From UBA5336 sp039818165 (GTDB lineage Bacteria > Pseudomonadota > Alphaproteobacteria > Caulobacterales > Hyphomonadaceae), in NCBI GenBank assembly GCA_039818165.1, contig JBCBUL010000001.1, positions 267,243-331,242 on the forward strand: a DNA stretch of 64,000 nucleotides, written 5' to 3'. The position numbers and the translations under genes are program-made. Below the pieces are notes generated by a model. It did no database searches. It saw nothing but the letters and a program-made list of their open reading frames with translations, and had not been told where the DNA came from. Shown piece after piece: positions 26,752-35,921 of the stretch (positions are counted from its first letter, which is position 1; every line of letters starts with the position of its first letter).

Positions 26752-29178
26752 ATGCCTGCTGAACTTCCAATCGATGATGTGCTCGGTGACATTCGCCGGG
26801 CCTATGACGCGTCAAACAGACTCGTGCTCGCCGCGCCACCTGGAGCGGGTAAAACCACGCGTGTGCCGCTAGATTTGCTGGCATCGAGAGTGTTGGGGGA
26901 CGGGAAACTGCTGCTGCTTGAGCCGCGAAGGCTTGCAGCCCGCGGTGCTGCGCAGCGCATGGCCAGCCAACTGGATGAACCTGTCGGTCAAACTGTCGGT
27001 CTTTCGACCCGTTTAGAACGGAAAGTGTCTGCCCGTACACGGATCGAAGTTGTCACGGACGGGCTGTTTGTGCGGCGCTTGCTCTCTGATCCGGAGATTT
27101 CCGGGGTTTCATGTGTTGTCTTTGATGAGGTCCATGAGCGATCGCTGAATGTCGATCTGGGGCTGGCGCTTTGCCTGGAGGTGCAGGAGGCGCTGCGTCC
27201 CGAGCTTCGACTTTTGCTGATGTCCGCGACCTTGGAGACCGGGAAAATCCGTTCACGGATTGGCGGTGAAATCATCAACAGTGAAGGGCGCGCCTATCCC
27301 GTGGAGACGCGCTATTCCGGCCGCCCAAGCGGCCATCTGGAGCCCCATATGGCGAGCGTCATCCGCCGCGCGCACAGTGCGGGGCAAGGGTCCATTCTCG
27401 CTTTTCTTCCGGGCGCGCGCGAAATCCGCCGAACGGTCGATCTCCTTGAAAACACTGATTTGCCGACTGACACGGATGTTTACCCGCTGTTCGGCGCCCT
27501 GCCACCGGCGGAGCAAGACGCCGCGGTGCAACCGGCAGCGCCGGGGCGACGAAAAATTGTTCTGGCGACCGATATTGCGGAAAGCGCCATTACCATTGAA
27601 GGCGTCTCTACGGTCGTCGATAGCGGACTCGTCCGTGTGCCGACTTATGACGCTGGTGGCCGGGCTTCGAGATTGGTAACTGAGCGCGCCTCACTGGCTT
27701 CGGTCGATCAACGTCGCGGGCGGGCCGGGCGAACCGGACCCGGTATATGTTACAGGCTGTGGGACGAAGCCGAGACGCGGGGCCTCACCCCTGAGACAAC
27801 ACCGGAACTCTTGCGCGCCGACCTTTCAGGGCTTGTCTTGAGTCTGGCAGAGTGGGGAGAGCGTGATCCGGCAAACCTAACCTGGCTTGATCCGCCTCCA
27901 GAGGGGCGGTTTGCTGCCGGACGCGAACAATTGGTGGCATTGGGGGCTCTGGGTGCGGATGGTTCGCTTACGGACCGTGGGCGGGACATGGCCCGGCTCC
28001 CCATGGCGCCAAACCTGGCCGCTTTGATTGCATCCGCCGATACACCGCCGGACCGAGCCCTGGGTGCGGAGATTGCCGCGTTGCTCAGCGAGCGTGGTTT
28101 GGGGGGCAATGCCGTGGATTTATCCACCCGGTTGCAGCGGTTTCGAAATGAGTCGTCCCACCGGGCGAAGGCCATGCAGCGCCAGGCACGCACATGGGGG
28201 GACGGGGCAAAACCCGGCGGCGATCCGGCGTTGAGGCTCGCCCAAGCGTGGCCCCATTCCATTGCAAAGCGTCGAGCTGGAAAGATTGGCCAGTTTCTCA
28301 CGGCGGGTGGCACAGCAGTGTCCCTGGCAGAGGACGATCCCCTGGCGCAAGCCGACTGGATTGTTGTGGCGGAGGCGATGGGCGGAGCGAAAGGCGCGCG
28401 GGCCAGCCTGGCGGCGCCGATTTCCGAAGCAGATGTTCTGAGGGCCTGCCCACCAAAAGTAGTGGAAGTCGCTGGGTTTGATCCGGATACGGGCAAATTC
28501 ACCGCCCGGCGAACCCAAAGGATCGGCGCAATCGAATTGTCCCACCAACCTCTGCCAAAGCCCTCCGGTGAGGCCGCAAGGCAGGCGTTGCTTTCAGCCG
28601 TGTCCGAGCATGGATGGCAGTCTTTCGCAGCAGAAGATGTGGTTGCATCAACTGTTGCGCGGCTCAGTTTTGCAGCGTGCCACGGCGCTGAAGTGCCAGC
28701 CTGGACCGCATCCGACCTTGCGAACAGCGCGGGGGAGTGGTTGCTGCCCGAGGGGGCTGGGTCCGCTATACCGAAGCCGGGAGACATCCGCGCCGCACTG
28801 AAGGCCTATCTGGGCTGGGAGGCCAGCCAGGCTCTGGACGCTGCCGCACCCGAGACACTCCCATTGCCGTCCGGGCGCGCCGCGCCGATTGACTATATCG
28901 ACGAGAAGGCACCGCTGGTGATCGCGAGGGTACAGGAAGTTTACAGCGCTACCGTCCACCCCTGCATCGGTCAGGCGCGCGTGCCCGTGACCCTGTCACT
29001 GACCTCGCCGGCCAAGCGCGAGGTGGCTCTAACATCGGATTTGCCGGGCTTCTGGACGGGCGGCTATCTCGACATGGCGAAGGATATGCGCGCGAGCTAT
29101 CCCAAACACGACTGGCCCACAGACCCCGCCACCGCCAAGCCCCACGAAGGCAGAACAAAAGCGCGGCTGGGGAAGTAA
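26752..29178 (+). CDS. hrpB: ATP-dependent helicase HrpB
   Basis: DEAH-box helicase of the HrpB family; its cellular role in RNA metabolism is not fully defined. The 808-residue protein has Walker A APPGAGKTT (28-36), motif II DEVH (125-128), SAT in LLLMSATLE, motif VI QRRGRAGRTGPG, then the HA2/OB region and the HrpB-specific C-terminal domain ending in KHDWPTDPATAKPHEGRTK. The length is typical (about 810-820). It ends before an AT-richer accessory patch. Confidence 0.95.
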   Translation: MPAELPIDDVLGDIRRAYDASNRLVLAAPPGAGKTTRVPLDLLASRVLGDGKLLLLEPRRLAARGAAQRMASQLDEPVGQTVGLSTRLERKVSARTRIEVVTDGLFVRRLLSDPEISGVSCVVFDEVHERSLNVDLGLALCLEVQEALRPELRLLLMSATLETGKIRSRIGGEIINSEGRAYPVETRYSGRPSGHLEPHMASVIRRAHSAGQGSILAFLPGAREIRRTVDLLENTDLPTDTDVYPLFGALPPAEQDAAVQPAAPGRRKIVLATDIAESAITIEGVSTVVDSGLVRVPTYDAGGRASRLVTERASLASVDQRRGRAGRTGPGICYRLWDEAETRGLTPETTPELLRADLSGLVLSLAEWGERDPANLTWLDPPPEGRFAAGREQLVALGALGADGSLTDRGRDMARLPMAPNLAALIASADTPPDRALGAEIAALLSERGLGGNAVDLSTRLQRFRNESSHRAKAMQRQARTWGDGAKPGGDPALRLAQAWPHSIAKRRAGKIGQFLTAGGTAVSLAEDDPLAQADWIVVAEAMGGAKGARASLAAPISEADVLRACPPKVVEVAGFDPDTGKFTARRTQRIGAIELSHQPLPKPSGEAARQALLSAVSEHGWQSFAAEDVVASTVARLSFAACHGAEVPAWTASDLANSAGEWLLPEGAGSAIPKPGDIRAALKAYLGWEASQALDAAAPETLPLPSGRAAPIDYIDEKAPLVIARVQEVYSATVHPCIGQARVPVTLSLTSPAKREVALTSDLPGFWTGGYLDMAKDMRASYPKHDWPTDPATAKPHEGRTKARLGK

Positions 29179-29341
29179 CCGTCTTTAACGTAAATCGCCT
29201 TCGCGGTCAGATGTGTCACGCGAGTCTGAAATAGATCCCACACTCATAACGTATTGCGTCGCTCCATCGTGCGGGTGGTCAGACCGTTTCCAAAGTTCGC
29301 TGACAGCGTGCCGCCTCTGTGAACCCGATGAGCAGTGATCA

Positions 29342-29878
29342 TTATTCGAATTCAGTCTGCTGATTGCCGTTCTTGTCAAGCAATCCTACCCACTCGTCTC
29401 GCGGAAATCTGATTACGTTAGAATAGTAGTGTGCCGAGAATGCCTCCTTCTTGACGAATTGGACGCATACTTCAGCACCGGTTGACACTGTGTCCGCAAC
29501 TCTCCTGATACCTTGAGCAGTTATGACGCCGTAGAGAACGTCGGTCCTCTGGTTGGGGTCTGAGATGGAGATTTCTTCTGCCAGCAGCGGGGCAGACCAA
29601 TACAAATACTCCTCCCGCCCTCTGTTACAGGAGTAGCTTTCGAACAGAAGATAGTTACTAAATTCCAGTTCTGATAGAAGCGGAGATATCAATTGAAACT
29701 CTAGTATTACAACCTGTTCTGGCTCTCTGAGCTTTGGCCATATCACTCGGCCCACGTCCGGTGTCGTAAATTCATCGACGACCTCTGCACCTAAGTATTC
29801 GATTTCGTAGCGCCCGCAGGCGGTCGACACCATCGCGGCGATCAAAATGCTTGCGAAGAAACTACTCTTACGTTTCAT
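29342..29878 (-). CDS. Putative lipoprotein, accessory
   Basis: A 178-residue hypothetical. MKRKSSFFASILIAAMVSTACG is a lipoprotein-type signal with Cys at position 21. The mature region is acidic and unremarkable (YEIEYLGAEVVDEFTTPDVG...). I recognise no family. The start at 29878 has GGGGGAAG about 8 nt upstream. Base composition is clearly more AT-rich than the neighbours, suggesting recent acquisition. Its ATG overlaps the stop (TGATG) of an upstream open frame that lacks its own start, so it was probably the second gene of an imported pair. Confidence 0.6.
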   Translation of the reverse strand: MKRKSSFFASILIAAMVSTACGRYEIEYLGAEVVDEFTTPDVGRVIWPKLREPEQVVILEFQLISPLLSELEFSNYLLFESYSCNRGREEYLYWSAPLLAEEISISDPNQRTDVLYGVITAQGIRRVADTVSTGAEVCVQFVKKEAFSAHYYSNVIRFPRDEWVGLLDKNGNQQTEFE

Positions 29879-30060
29879 CAAACACTTCCCCCTTGCACCG
29901 CTTCTAACATGCATGGGAAGTCATTGTTATTCGCCGTCACACTGATGCTTGTGTAGGCTTTTGAGGTGTCAAACACTCTATCGATGCTCTCGCCTAGGCA
30001 CTCGATTTGGTTTGGGACATAGCCGTCTCGCTTTTTGCCTTTAGCGTCCAGCCTCCGCCC
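29878..30060 (-). pseudogene. Remnant of a gene upstream of the lipoprotein gene
   Basis: A frame of 60 codons runs from just inside the end of the dehydratase gene to a TGA overlapping the next ATG. It reads ...RDGYVPNQIECLGESIDRVF and later NNNDFPCMLEAVQGGSV, with two cysteines and coding-like composition. There is no suitable start codon and a TGA lies at 30061-30063. It looks like the 3' end of a gene whose 5' part was lost at the junction with the dehydratase gene. It could also be a short gene with a non-standard start. Confidence 0.3.
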
Positions 30061-30065
30061 TCATC

Positions 30066-31292
30066 TTAATACCCTCGCGGCGGATACCCGGCGGCTTTGA
30101 GGGCGTCGGTCACGTCCTGGGTGTGCTGGCCGTCGCGGGTTTCGATGAGGATATCGAATTCCGCGCCCTTGGCCGGCACGTCCAGGGCAAGCCGGTTGTG
30201 GGCGACATCGATAATGTTCGCGCCGCAATCGCCAATGATTTTCGACACAACCGCCAGAAGGCCCGGCCGGTCGTCGCCAATGATGCGGATGTTGGCGAGG
30301 CGTTTTTCGCGCACCAGCGCCCGGTTGAGCACGGAGCTCAGCAGGCGCAAATCAATGTTCCCACCGCACAGGACAATGCCCACTTTTCGGCCGGCAAACT
30401 TTTGCGGGTGGGCCAACAAAGCGGCCAGTCCCGCTGCGCCTGCGCCTTCTGCGACGGTTTTTTCCACGTCCAGGAACAGGGTGACCGCGCGTTCCAAATG
30501 GTCCTCCTGAACCAGCACGATTTCGTCGACGAGTTCATCGACCACCTGGCGCGTGAGTTTGCCCGGTTCCTTTACGGCGATGCCTTCAGCGATGGACGCG
30601 CCCCCGCGCGGCGTCTCGCCCTTGGACAAGGCTGCAACCATGCCCGCATACATTGCGGCCTGGACTCCAATCACCTTGCAGTCCGGCGCGTTCGCTTTTG
30701 CGACCGTGGCTATGCCGGAAATCATTCCGCCGCCTCCGATGGGTACGACCATGATGTCGAGGTCGGGCACATCCTCCAGCATTTCCAAAGCCATGGTGCC
30801 CTGGCCCGCCATGATCATGGCGTCGTCGAACGGGTGAATCCAGGTCAGGCCTTCGTCTTCCGCGATCCGGTCCGCAAAGGCCTTGGCTTCGTCGAAGGTC
30901 TGGCCTTCCAACAGGACGCGCGCACCATGGGCCTGGGTATGCTCAACCTTGGTGAAGGGCGTCGTGACCGGCATCACAATTGTAGCGGGGATACCCAAAC
31001 GCTTTGCGTGGTAGGCAACGCCCTGGGCGTGGTTGCCGGCGCTGGCGGCAATGATGCCACGCTTTTTTTCGTCTTCGGACAAATGGGACAAGCGGTTGAC
31101 CGCGCCGCGCTCCTTGAACGACGCGGTGAACTGCAGGTTCTCGAATTTAATATAGATCTCGGCGCCGGTGATATCGGACAGCGTGCGCGAGTGTGTCATC
31201 GGGGTGCGCACTACCTGGCCCGTAATAACGGATGCAGCCGCTTCCACATCTGAAAGGGTCAGGGGCAGGGTGGAGACGTGTGTATCGGGCAT
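30066..31292 (-). CDS. Threonine ammonia-lyase (threonine dehydratase) with ACT domain
   Basis: PLP enzyme that deaminates threonine to 2-oxobutanoate. The 408-residue protein has the PLP lysine Lys60 in FTASFKERGA, the phosphate-binding loop PIGGGGMISGIA and a C-terminal ACT domain (about 325-408: IRIIGDDRPGLLAVVSKII). This two-domain layout is the TdcB-plus-ACT or short IlvA type. The start MPDTHVSTLPLTLSDV at 31292 is used; the frame stays open upstream but with non-coding-like sequence. It is divergent from priA across 116 bp. Confidence 0.93.
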   Translation of the reverse strand: MPDTHVSTLPLTLSDVEAAASVITGQVVRTPMTHSRTLSDITGAEIYIKFENLQFTASFKERGAVNRLSHLSEDEKKRGIIAASAGNHAQGVAYHAKRLGIPATIVMPVTTPFTKVEHTQAHGARVLLEGQTFDEAKAFADRIAEDEGLTWIHPFDDAMIMAGQGTMALEMLEDVPDLDIMVVPIGGGGMISGIATVAKANAPDCKVIGVQAAMYAGMVAALSKGETPRGGASIAEGIAVKEPGKLTRQVVDELVDEIVLVQEDHLERAVTLFLDVEKTVAEGAGAAGLAALLAHPQKFAGRKVGIVLCGGNIDLRLLSSVLNRALVREKRLANIRIIGDDRPGLLAVVSKIIGDCGANIIDVAHNRLALDVPAKGAEFDILIETRDGQHTQDVTDALKAAGYPPRGY

Positions 31293-31408
31293 GGCAGGCG
31301 ATCGGTTGGGAGAAGGTTGCCGGACCCTACTGGCGCCCACCCGCTTGGGCAAGGCATGGCTGCGCCCCCCGATTGCAGCACACGCGCTTGGCGCGTAAAT
31401 CGGTGCAT

Positions 31409-33571
31409 ATGAGCGTTGTTCGCGTCTTGTTTCCCCTGCCTTTGCCTGAGCCCTTTGACTATGAAGTGCCGGAGGGGTTGTCTGTCCCGGATGGAGCGTA
31501 TGTGACCGCGCCACTGGGCAAAACCGAACGCACTGGCGTGGTTTGGGGCCAGGGGCAGGCGGGCGATGGCCGGGAATTGAAAGCACTCAGCGGCGTGCTG
31601 TCTGCGCGGCCCATGCCGAAGGATATGCGCCGATTTATAGATTTTGCCGCAAAGTATACCGTGCATTCGCCGGGCAATGTGTTGGCCATGGCGTTGCGGG
31701 CACGGGGCGGTCTGAAGCCATCGCCAACGGAAACCATGTACAGGCGCCATGGACCAGCTCCTGCGAAGATTACGCCCGCCCGTGCAGCGGCGCTCGACGC
31801 CCTGCCCGAGGGCGAAGTGCTCACCGCCGCTGAGATCACCAGCGCCAGCGGTGTGTCATCTGCGGTTGTGAAGGGCTTGGTGGAAGCAGGCACGTTCCAG
31901 AGCCTGAAGCGCCCGGTGGACCTGCCCTATGCCGCGCCCGATCCTGGCCGAGCGGGGTTTGAACTGACGCCGGAGCAGGCTGCGGCAGCCCACCAGTTGC
32001 GTGAAGCGGTACGGTCAGGCGGCTTCCAGCCATTCTTGTTGGACGGTGTCACCGGGTCTGGGAAAACCGAGGTCTACTTCGAAGCGATCGCAGCGGCGCT
32101 CCAGCGGGCGCCATCCGCCCAAATCCTTGTCCTGCTTCCTGAGATCGCGCTGACCCAGGCCATATTGGAGCGCTTTGAGGGCCGCTTTGGTGCTGCGCCC
32201 ACACCTTGGCACTCTGGCCTCAGCGAGAAAGAACGCCGCCGCGCCTGGCGGGAGGTGAATGAAGGCCGGGCCCGGATTGTCGTTGGGGCGCGGTCTGCAC
32301 TGTTCCTTCCGTATCAGGACCTTTCGCTCATCATCGTCGATGAAGAGCATGACGGCTCCTACAAGCAGGAAGATGGCGTGACTTACCATGCCCGCGACTT
32401 GTCGGTGATGCGGGCCAAGCTTGCCGATGCGAGCGTTGTACTCGCCTCTGCCACCCCAGCGCTGGAAAGCGCCGTGAATGCCGAGCTGGGTCGGTTCAAG
32501 ACGTTGAAACTGGCTGCTCGTCCTGGTGCGGCGCGGCTGCCGGATGTTGACCTTGTCAATATGCGCGAAGAGCCGCCTGAAAAGGGGAGTTGGCTGAGCC
32601 CACGTTTAGCAGACGCGATGACCGAAACCTTCGAAGCCGGAGAACAAAGTCTCCTCTTCCTGAACCGCCGGGGATACGCGCCCCTTATTCTCTGCAAGGC
32701 GTGCGGGGAAAAGCTGAAAAGTCCCGGTACGGATAGCTGGTTGACGGAACACCGCTATACCGGTCGCCTGGTTTGCCATCTCACCGGCTGGTCCATGCCC
32801 AAGCCGACCCACTGTCCGAAATGTGGGGCCGAAGGTGCGCTCACGGGCATTGGTCCCGGCGTTGAGCGTGTGGCTGAAGAGGCCCGCCGCCTTCTCCCCC
32901 GGGCGCGAATCACGATTTTCAGCTCCGATACGGCCCAGACCGGGGCCGATACGCGAGACATCGTTGAGCGCATGGCGGCCGGAGAGATTGACGTGCTGAT
33001 CGGCACGCAGATTGTGGCCAAGGGGCACAATTTTCCAGGCCTGACCCTGGTCGGCATTGTCGACGCTGATTCGGGCATGAAGGGCGGTGATCTGCGCGCG
33101 GGCGAGCGCACGTTCCAACTGCTGAGCCAGGTGGCGGGCCGGGCCGGGCGGGCGGAGAAGCCGGGCCGCGCCCTGGTGCAGACCTATGACCCCGACAATC
33201 CGGCCATGATCGCATTGGCCCACGGTGACCGGGACGGGTTCCTGGCCGTGGAGCGGGATGTGCGCGCGGTGATGGGTATGCCGCCCTTCGGTCGACTGGC
33301 GGCGATTATCGTGTCCGCGCCGGGCGCCGAAGCCGTGCACGAGGCTGGTCTGGCCATTCTAAAAGCTGCACCGAATGGGGAGGACATCGAGGTCTACGGC
33401 CCCGCCGAAGCCCCCATCGCAGTGGTCCGAGGCCGCCATCGCAGGCGGTTTCTGGTGAAAGCGCCCCGCAGCGTTGATCTTTCGGCTTACATGGCGACCT
33501 GGGCGGGACGGCTGAAGCTACCGTCATCGGTTCGCTTCAGCATCGATATCGACCCGTACTCTTTCATGTGA
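31409..33571 (+). CDS. priA: Primosomal replication protein PriA
   Basis: The 3'-to-5' helicase that restarts stalled replication forks. The 720-residue protein has the N-terminal 3'-DNA-binding domain (VRVLFPLPLPEPFDYEVPEG), Walker A GVTGSGKTE, motif II DEEH, and the helicase C-terminal motifs (GTQIVAKGHNFPGLTLVG, VAGRAGRAEKPG). The zinc region is unusual: CKACG and CPKCG pairs are present, but the second pair is replaced by SPGTD and the third is reduced to CHLTG, leaving five of the eight canonical cysteines. A short perfect repeat (ACGCGC-TTG-GCGCGT, 31382-31396) precedes the ATG. Confidence 0.95.
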   Translation: MSVVRVLFPLPLPEPFDYEVPEGLSVPDGAYVTAPLGKTERTGVVWGQGQAGDGRELKALSGVLSARPMPKDMRRFIDFAAKYTVHSPGNVLAMALRARGGLKPSPTETMYRRHGPAPAKITPARAAALDALPEGEVLTAAEITSASGVSSAVVKGLVEAGTFQSLKRPVDLPYAAPDPGRAGFELTPEQAAAAHQLREAVRSGGFQPFLLDGVTGSGKTEVYFEAIAAALQRAPSAQILVLLPEIALTQAILERFEGRFGAAPTPWHSGLSEKERRRAWREVNEGRARIVVGARSALFLPYQDLSLIIVDEEHDGSYKQEDGVTYHARDLSVMRAKLADASVVLASATPALESAVNAELGRFKTLKLAARPGAARLPDVDLVNMREEPPEKGSWLSPRLADAMTETFEAGEQSLLFLNRRGYAPLILCKACGEKLKSPGTDSWLTEHRYTGRLVCHLTGWSMPKPTHCPKCGAEGALTGIGPGVERVAEEARRLLPRARITIFSSDTAQTGADTRDIVERMAAGEIDVLIGTQIVAKGHNFPGLTLVGIVDADSGMKGGDLRAGERTFQLLSQVAGRAGRAEKPGRALVQTYDPDNPAMIALAHGDRDGFLAVERDVRAVMGMPPFGRLAAIIVSAPGAEAVHEAGLAILKAAPNGEDIEVYGPAEAPIAVVRGRHRRRFLVKAPRSVDLSAYMATWAGRLKLPSSVRFSIDIDPYSFM

Positions 33572-33746
33572 CGCAGCGCTTTCAGGGTCACCCGCTTGGC
33601 GGCGTGCCAATCCGCCGCGCTTTCCGCCTATGGGCTATGTTGTCAGGCGCGATGGGGGGTGCTAAGCCCCGCCGAAATCCGGGGTGCTCGTCCGCTTTTT
33701 CGTGGCTTTACCCCTGTTTTCATGAGGGCACCTCGCCCGCCAACAC

Positions 33747-34319
33747 ATGGACAACGCCTTGGCCGACGCCTCAATCACCCGCCCGAGCGAAGCCGCACAG
33801 CGCTATGCCAGCGCCCTGTTTGAACTCGCACAAGACAAGGGACAGCTGTCTGAAGTGAACCGGGACATTGCCGCATTCGCCAAAATGGTGACTGACAATG
33901 TGGACCTTGCGCGCATGATCGCGTCCCCCGCGTTTACCCGCGACGCGAAAGCAGAGGCACTGGGCGCCGTCGCAAAGGAAGCCGGGCTGAACCCGCTAGT
34001 TGCCAATTTCCTCGGTGTGATGGCCGAGAATGGCCGCGCCCGAGACCTGCCCGCGGCCCAGCGCGCCTTCGACCAACTCTATGCCAATCAGCGCGGCATC
34101 AAACGCGCCGTGGCCCGCACCGCGAAGCCTATGACGGCCGCCCAGCGCGAAAAGCTGGAAGCCATTCTGGCGAAGGCCGTGAGCGGTGAAATCGAACTCA
34201 GCGAAGAAGTAGACGAAAGCCTGATTGGCGGTCTCCAGCTTCGCGTTGGCTCCACGCTTGTGGATGCCTCCATCGCCGCAAAACTTGAACGTATGAACTC
34301 CGCCATGAAGGGAGCTTGA
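33747..34319 (+). CDS. atpH: ATP synthase F1 subunit delta
   Basis: Peripheral stalk connector of F1Fo ATP synthase. The 190-residue protein shows the OSCP/delta pattern: AAQRYASALFELAQDKGQL at the N-terminus, NFLGVMAENGRARDLP, and the C-terminal GGLQLRVGSTLVDASI. It is the first gene of the atpH-A-G-D run. About 175 bp without a gene precede it and presumably hold the operon promoter. atpA follows 5 bp after its stop. Confidence 0.95.
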   Translation: MDNALADASITRPSEAAQRYASALFELAQDKGQLSEVNRDIAAFAKMVTDNVDLARMIASPAFTRDAKAEALGAVAKEAGLNPLVANFLGVMAENGRARDLPAAQRAFDQLYANQRGIKRAVARTAKPMTAAQREKLEAILAKAVSGEIELSEEVDESLIGGLQLRVGSTLVDASIAAKLERMNSAMKGA

Positions 34320-34324
34320 GCTCT

Positions 34325-35899
34325 ATGGATATCAGCGCCGCTGAAATCTCTGGCATTCTGAAGCGCCAGATCGAAAACTTCGGTGTGGAGGCTGAAGTCT
34401 CCGACGTCGGACAAGTCCTCTCCGTCGGTGACGGGATTGCCCGCATCCACGGCCTCGACAATGTTCAGGCTGGCGAGATGGTCGAGTTCGACGGCGGCGT
34501 GAAGGGCATGGCCCTGAACCTGGAAACCGACAATGTCGGCGTCGTGATCTTCGGTGATGACCGCGGCATTAAAGAAGGCGACACCGTCAAGCGCCTCGAC
34601 GAGATTGTGGCTGCCCCCGTCGGCAAGGGCCTGCTGGGCCGCGTTGTTGATGCGCTGGGCAACCCAATTGATGGTGACGGCGACATCAACGCCGACGAGC
34701 GCAAGCGCGTGGACGTAAAGGCGCCGGGCATCATCCCCCGGAAATCTGTGCACGAACCGATGATGACCGGCATCAAGGCCATCGACGGCATGATCCCCGT
34801 GGGGCGTGGTCAGCGCGAATTGGTGATTGGTGACCGTCAGACCGGTAAGACCGCTGTCTGCATCGACGCCATCCTGAACCAAAAAGAGACCAACGATGCG
34901 CTGGACGCGCAAATCGCAGCGACCGACGACGCCGATAAGAAGAAAGCTCTTGAGCTTCAGAAGCTCTACTGTGTGTATGTCGCCGTGGGTCAGAAGCGCT
35001 CCACCGTGGCGCAGGTGGTGAAAACCCTGCGCGACAAGGACGCCCTGAAGTACACCATCGTTGTGGCTGCCACGGCGTCTGAGCCAGCTCCGCTGCAATA
35101 CCTGGCGCCGTACACTGGCTGCACCATGGGCGAGTACTTCCGCGACAATGGTATGGCCGCGCTCATCATCTATGATGACCTGTCCAAACAGGCTGTGGCT
35201 TACCGTCAGATGTCCCTGCTGCTGCGCCGTCCGCCAGGCCGTGAAGCCTATCCGGGCGACGTGTTCTATCTCCACTCCCGCCTGCTCGAGCGCGCGGCGA
35301 AGATGAATGAGAGCGAAGGTGCAGGTTCTCTGACGGCCCTGCCGATCATTGAGACTCAGGCGAATGACGTGTCGGCCTATATCCCGACCAATGTGATCTC
35401 GATCACTGACGGCCAGATCTTCCTGGAAACGGACCTGTTCTATCAGGGCATCCGCCCAGCCGTGAACGTTGGTCTTTCTGTATCCCGCGTGGGCTCCGCA
35501 GCCCAGACCAAGGCGATGAAGAAAGTTGCTGGCTCCATGAAGGGCGAGCTTGCCCAGTATCGCGAGATGGCCGCCTTTGCGAAGTTCGGCTCCGACCTCG
35601 ATGCCGCCACGCAAAAGCTGCTCAATCGCGGCGCGCGCCTAACGGAACTGCTCAAGCAGCCCCAGTACAGCCCGCTCCTGATGGAAGAGCAGGTCGTGGT
35701 GATTTACGCGGGAACGCGTGGCTACCTTGATGATGTGCCGCTGGACGATGTTGTGCGTTACGAAGCAGAGCTCCTGAACCACGTCCGGGGCCAGAAGAAG
35801 GACCTTTTGGCGAAAATCCGCGACGAGGCCAAACTCACCGACGACATCGAAGACGGCATCAAGGAAACGCTTGAAGCCTTCACGAAAAGCTTCGCTTAG
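34325..35899 (+). CDS. atpA: ATP synthase F1 subunit alpha
   Basis: Non-catalytic nucleotide-binding subunit of F1. The protein is 524 residues, with Walker A GDRQTGKT (169-176), VGQKRSTVAQ and the RRPPGREAYPGDVFYLHSRL segment that includes the arginine-finger region. Relative to the common form it carries a charged insertion of about 20 residues at 188-213 (ETNDALDAQ...DADKKKALELQK), between NQK and LYCVYVAVG. ATG 34325 gives MDISAAEISGILKRQIENF, the standard N-terminus. Confidence 0.97.
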   Translation: MDISAAEISGILKRQIENFGVEAEVSDVGQVLSVGDGIARIHGLDNVQAGEMVEFDGGVKGMALNLETDNVGVVIFGDDRGIKEGDTVKRLDEIVAAPVGKGLLGRVVDALGNPIDGDGDINADERKRVDVKAPGIIPRKSVHEPMMTGIKAIDGMIPVGRGQRELVIGDRQTGKTAVCIDAILNQKETNDALDAQIAATDDADKKKALELQKLYCVYVAVGQKRSTVAQVVKTLRDKDALKYTIVVAATASEPAPLQYLAPYTGCTMGEYFRDNGMAALIIYDDLSKQAVAYRQMSLLLRRPPGREAYPGDVFYLHSRLLERAAKMNESEGAGSLTALPIIETQANDVSAYIPTNVISITDGQIFLETDLFYQGIRPAVNVGLSVSRVGSAAQTKAMKKVAGSMKGELAQYREMAAFAKFGSDLDAATQKLLNRGARLTELLKQPQYSPLLMEEQVVVIYAGTRGYLDDVPLDDVVRYEAELLNHVRGQKKDLLAKIRDEAKLTDDIEDGIKETLEAFTKSFA

Positions 35900-35921
35900 A
35901 GCGGCGTTGGGAGCGTAGGTC

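Noticed and set aside
29185..29379. 64-residue minus-strand frame after hrpB
   Set aside because: No signal, motif or ribosome binding site; overlaps the end of the lipoprotein gene.
34088..35614. 508-residue frame opposite atpA
   Set aside because: Antisense shadow of a highly conserved ATP synthase gene in GC-rich DNA.
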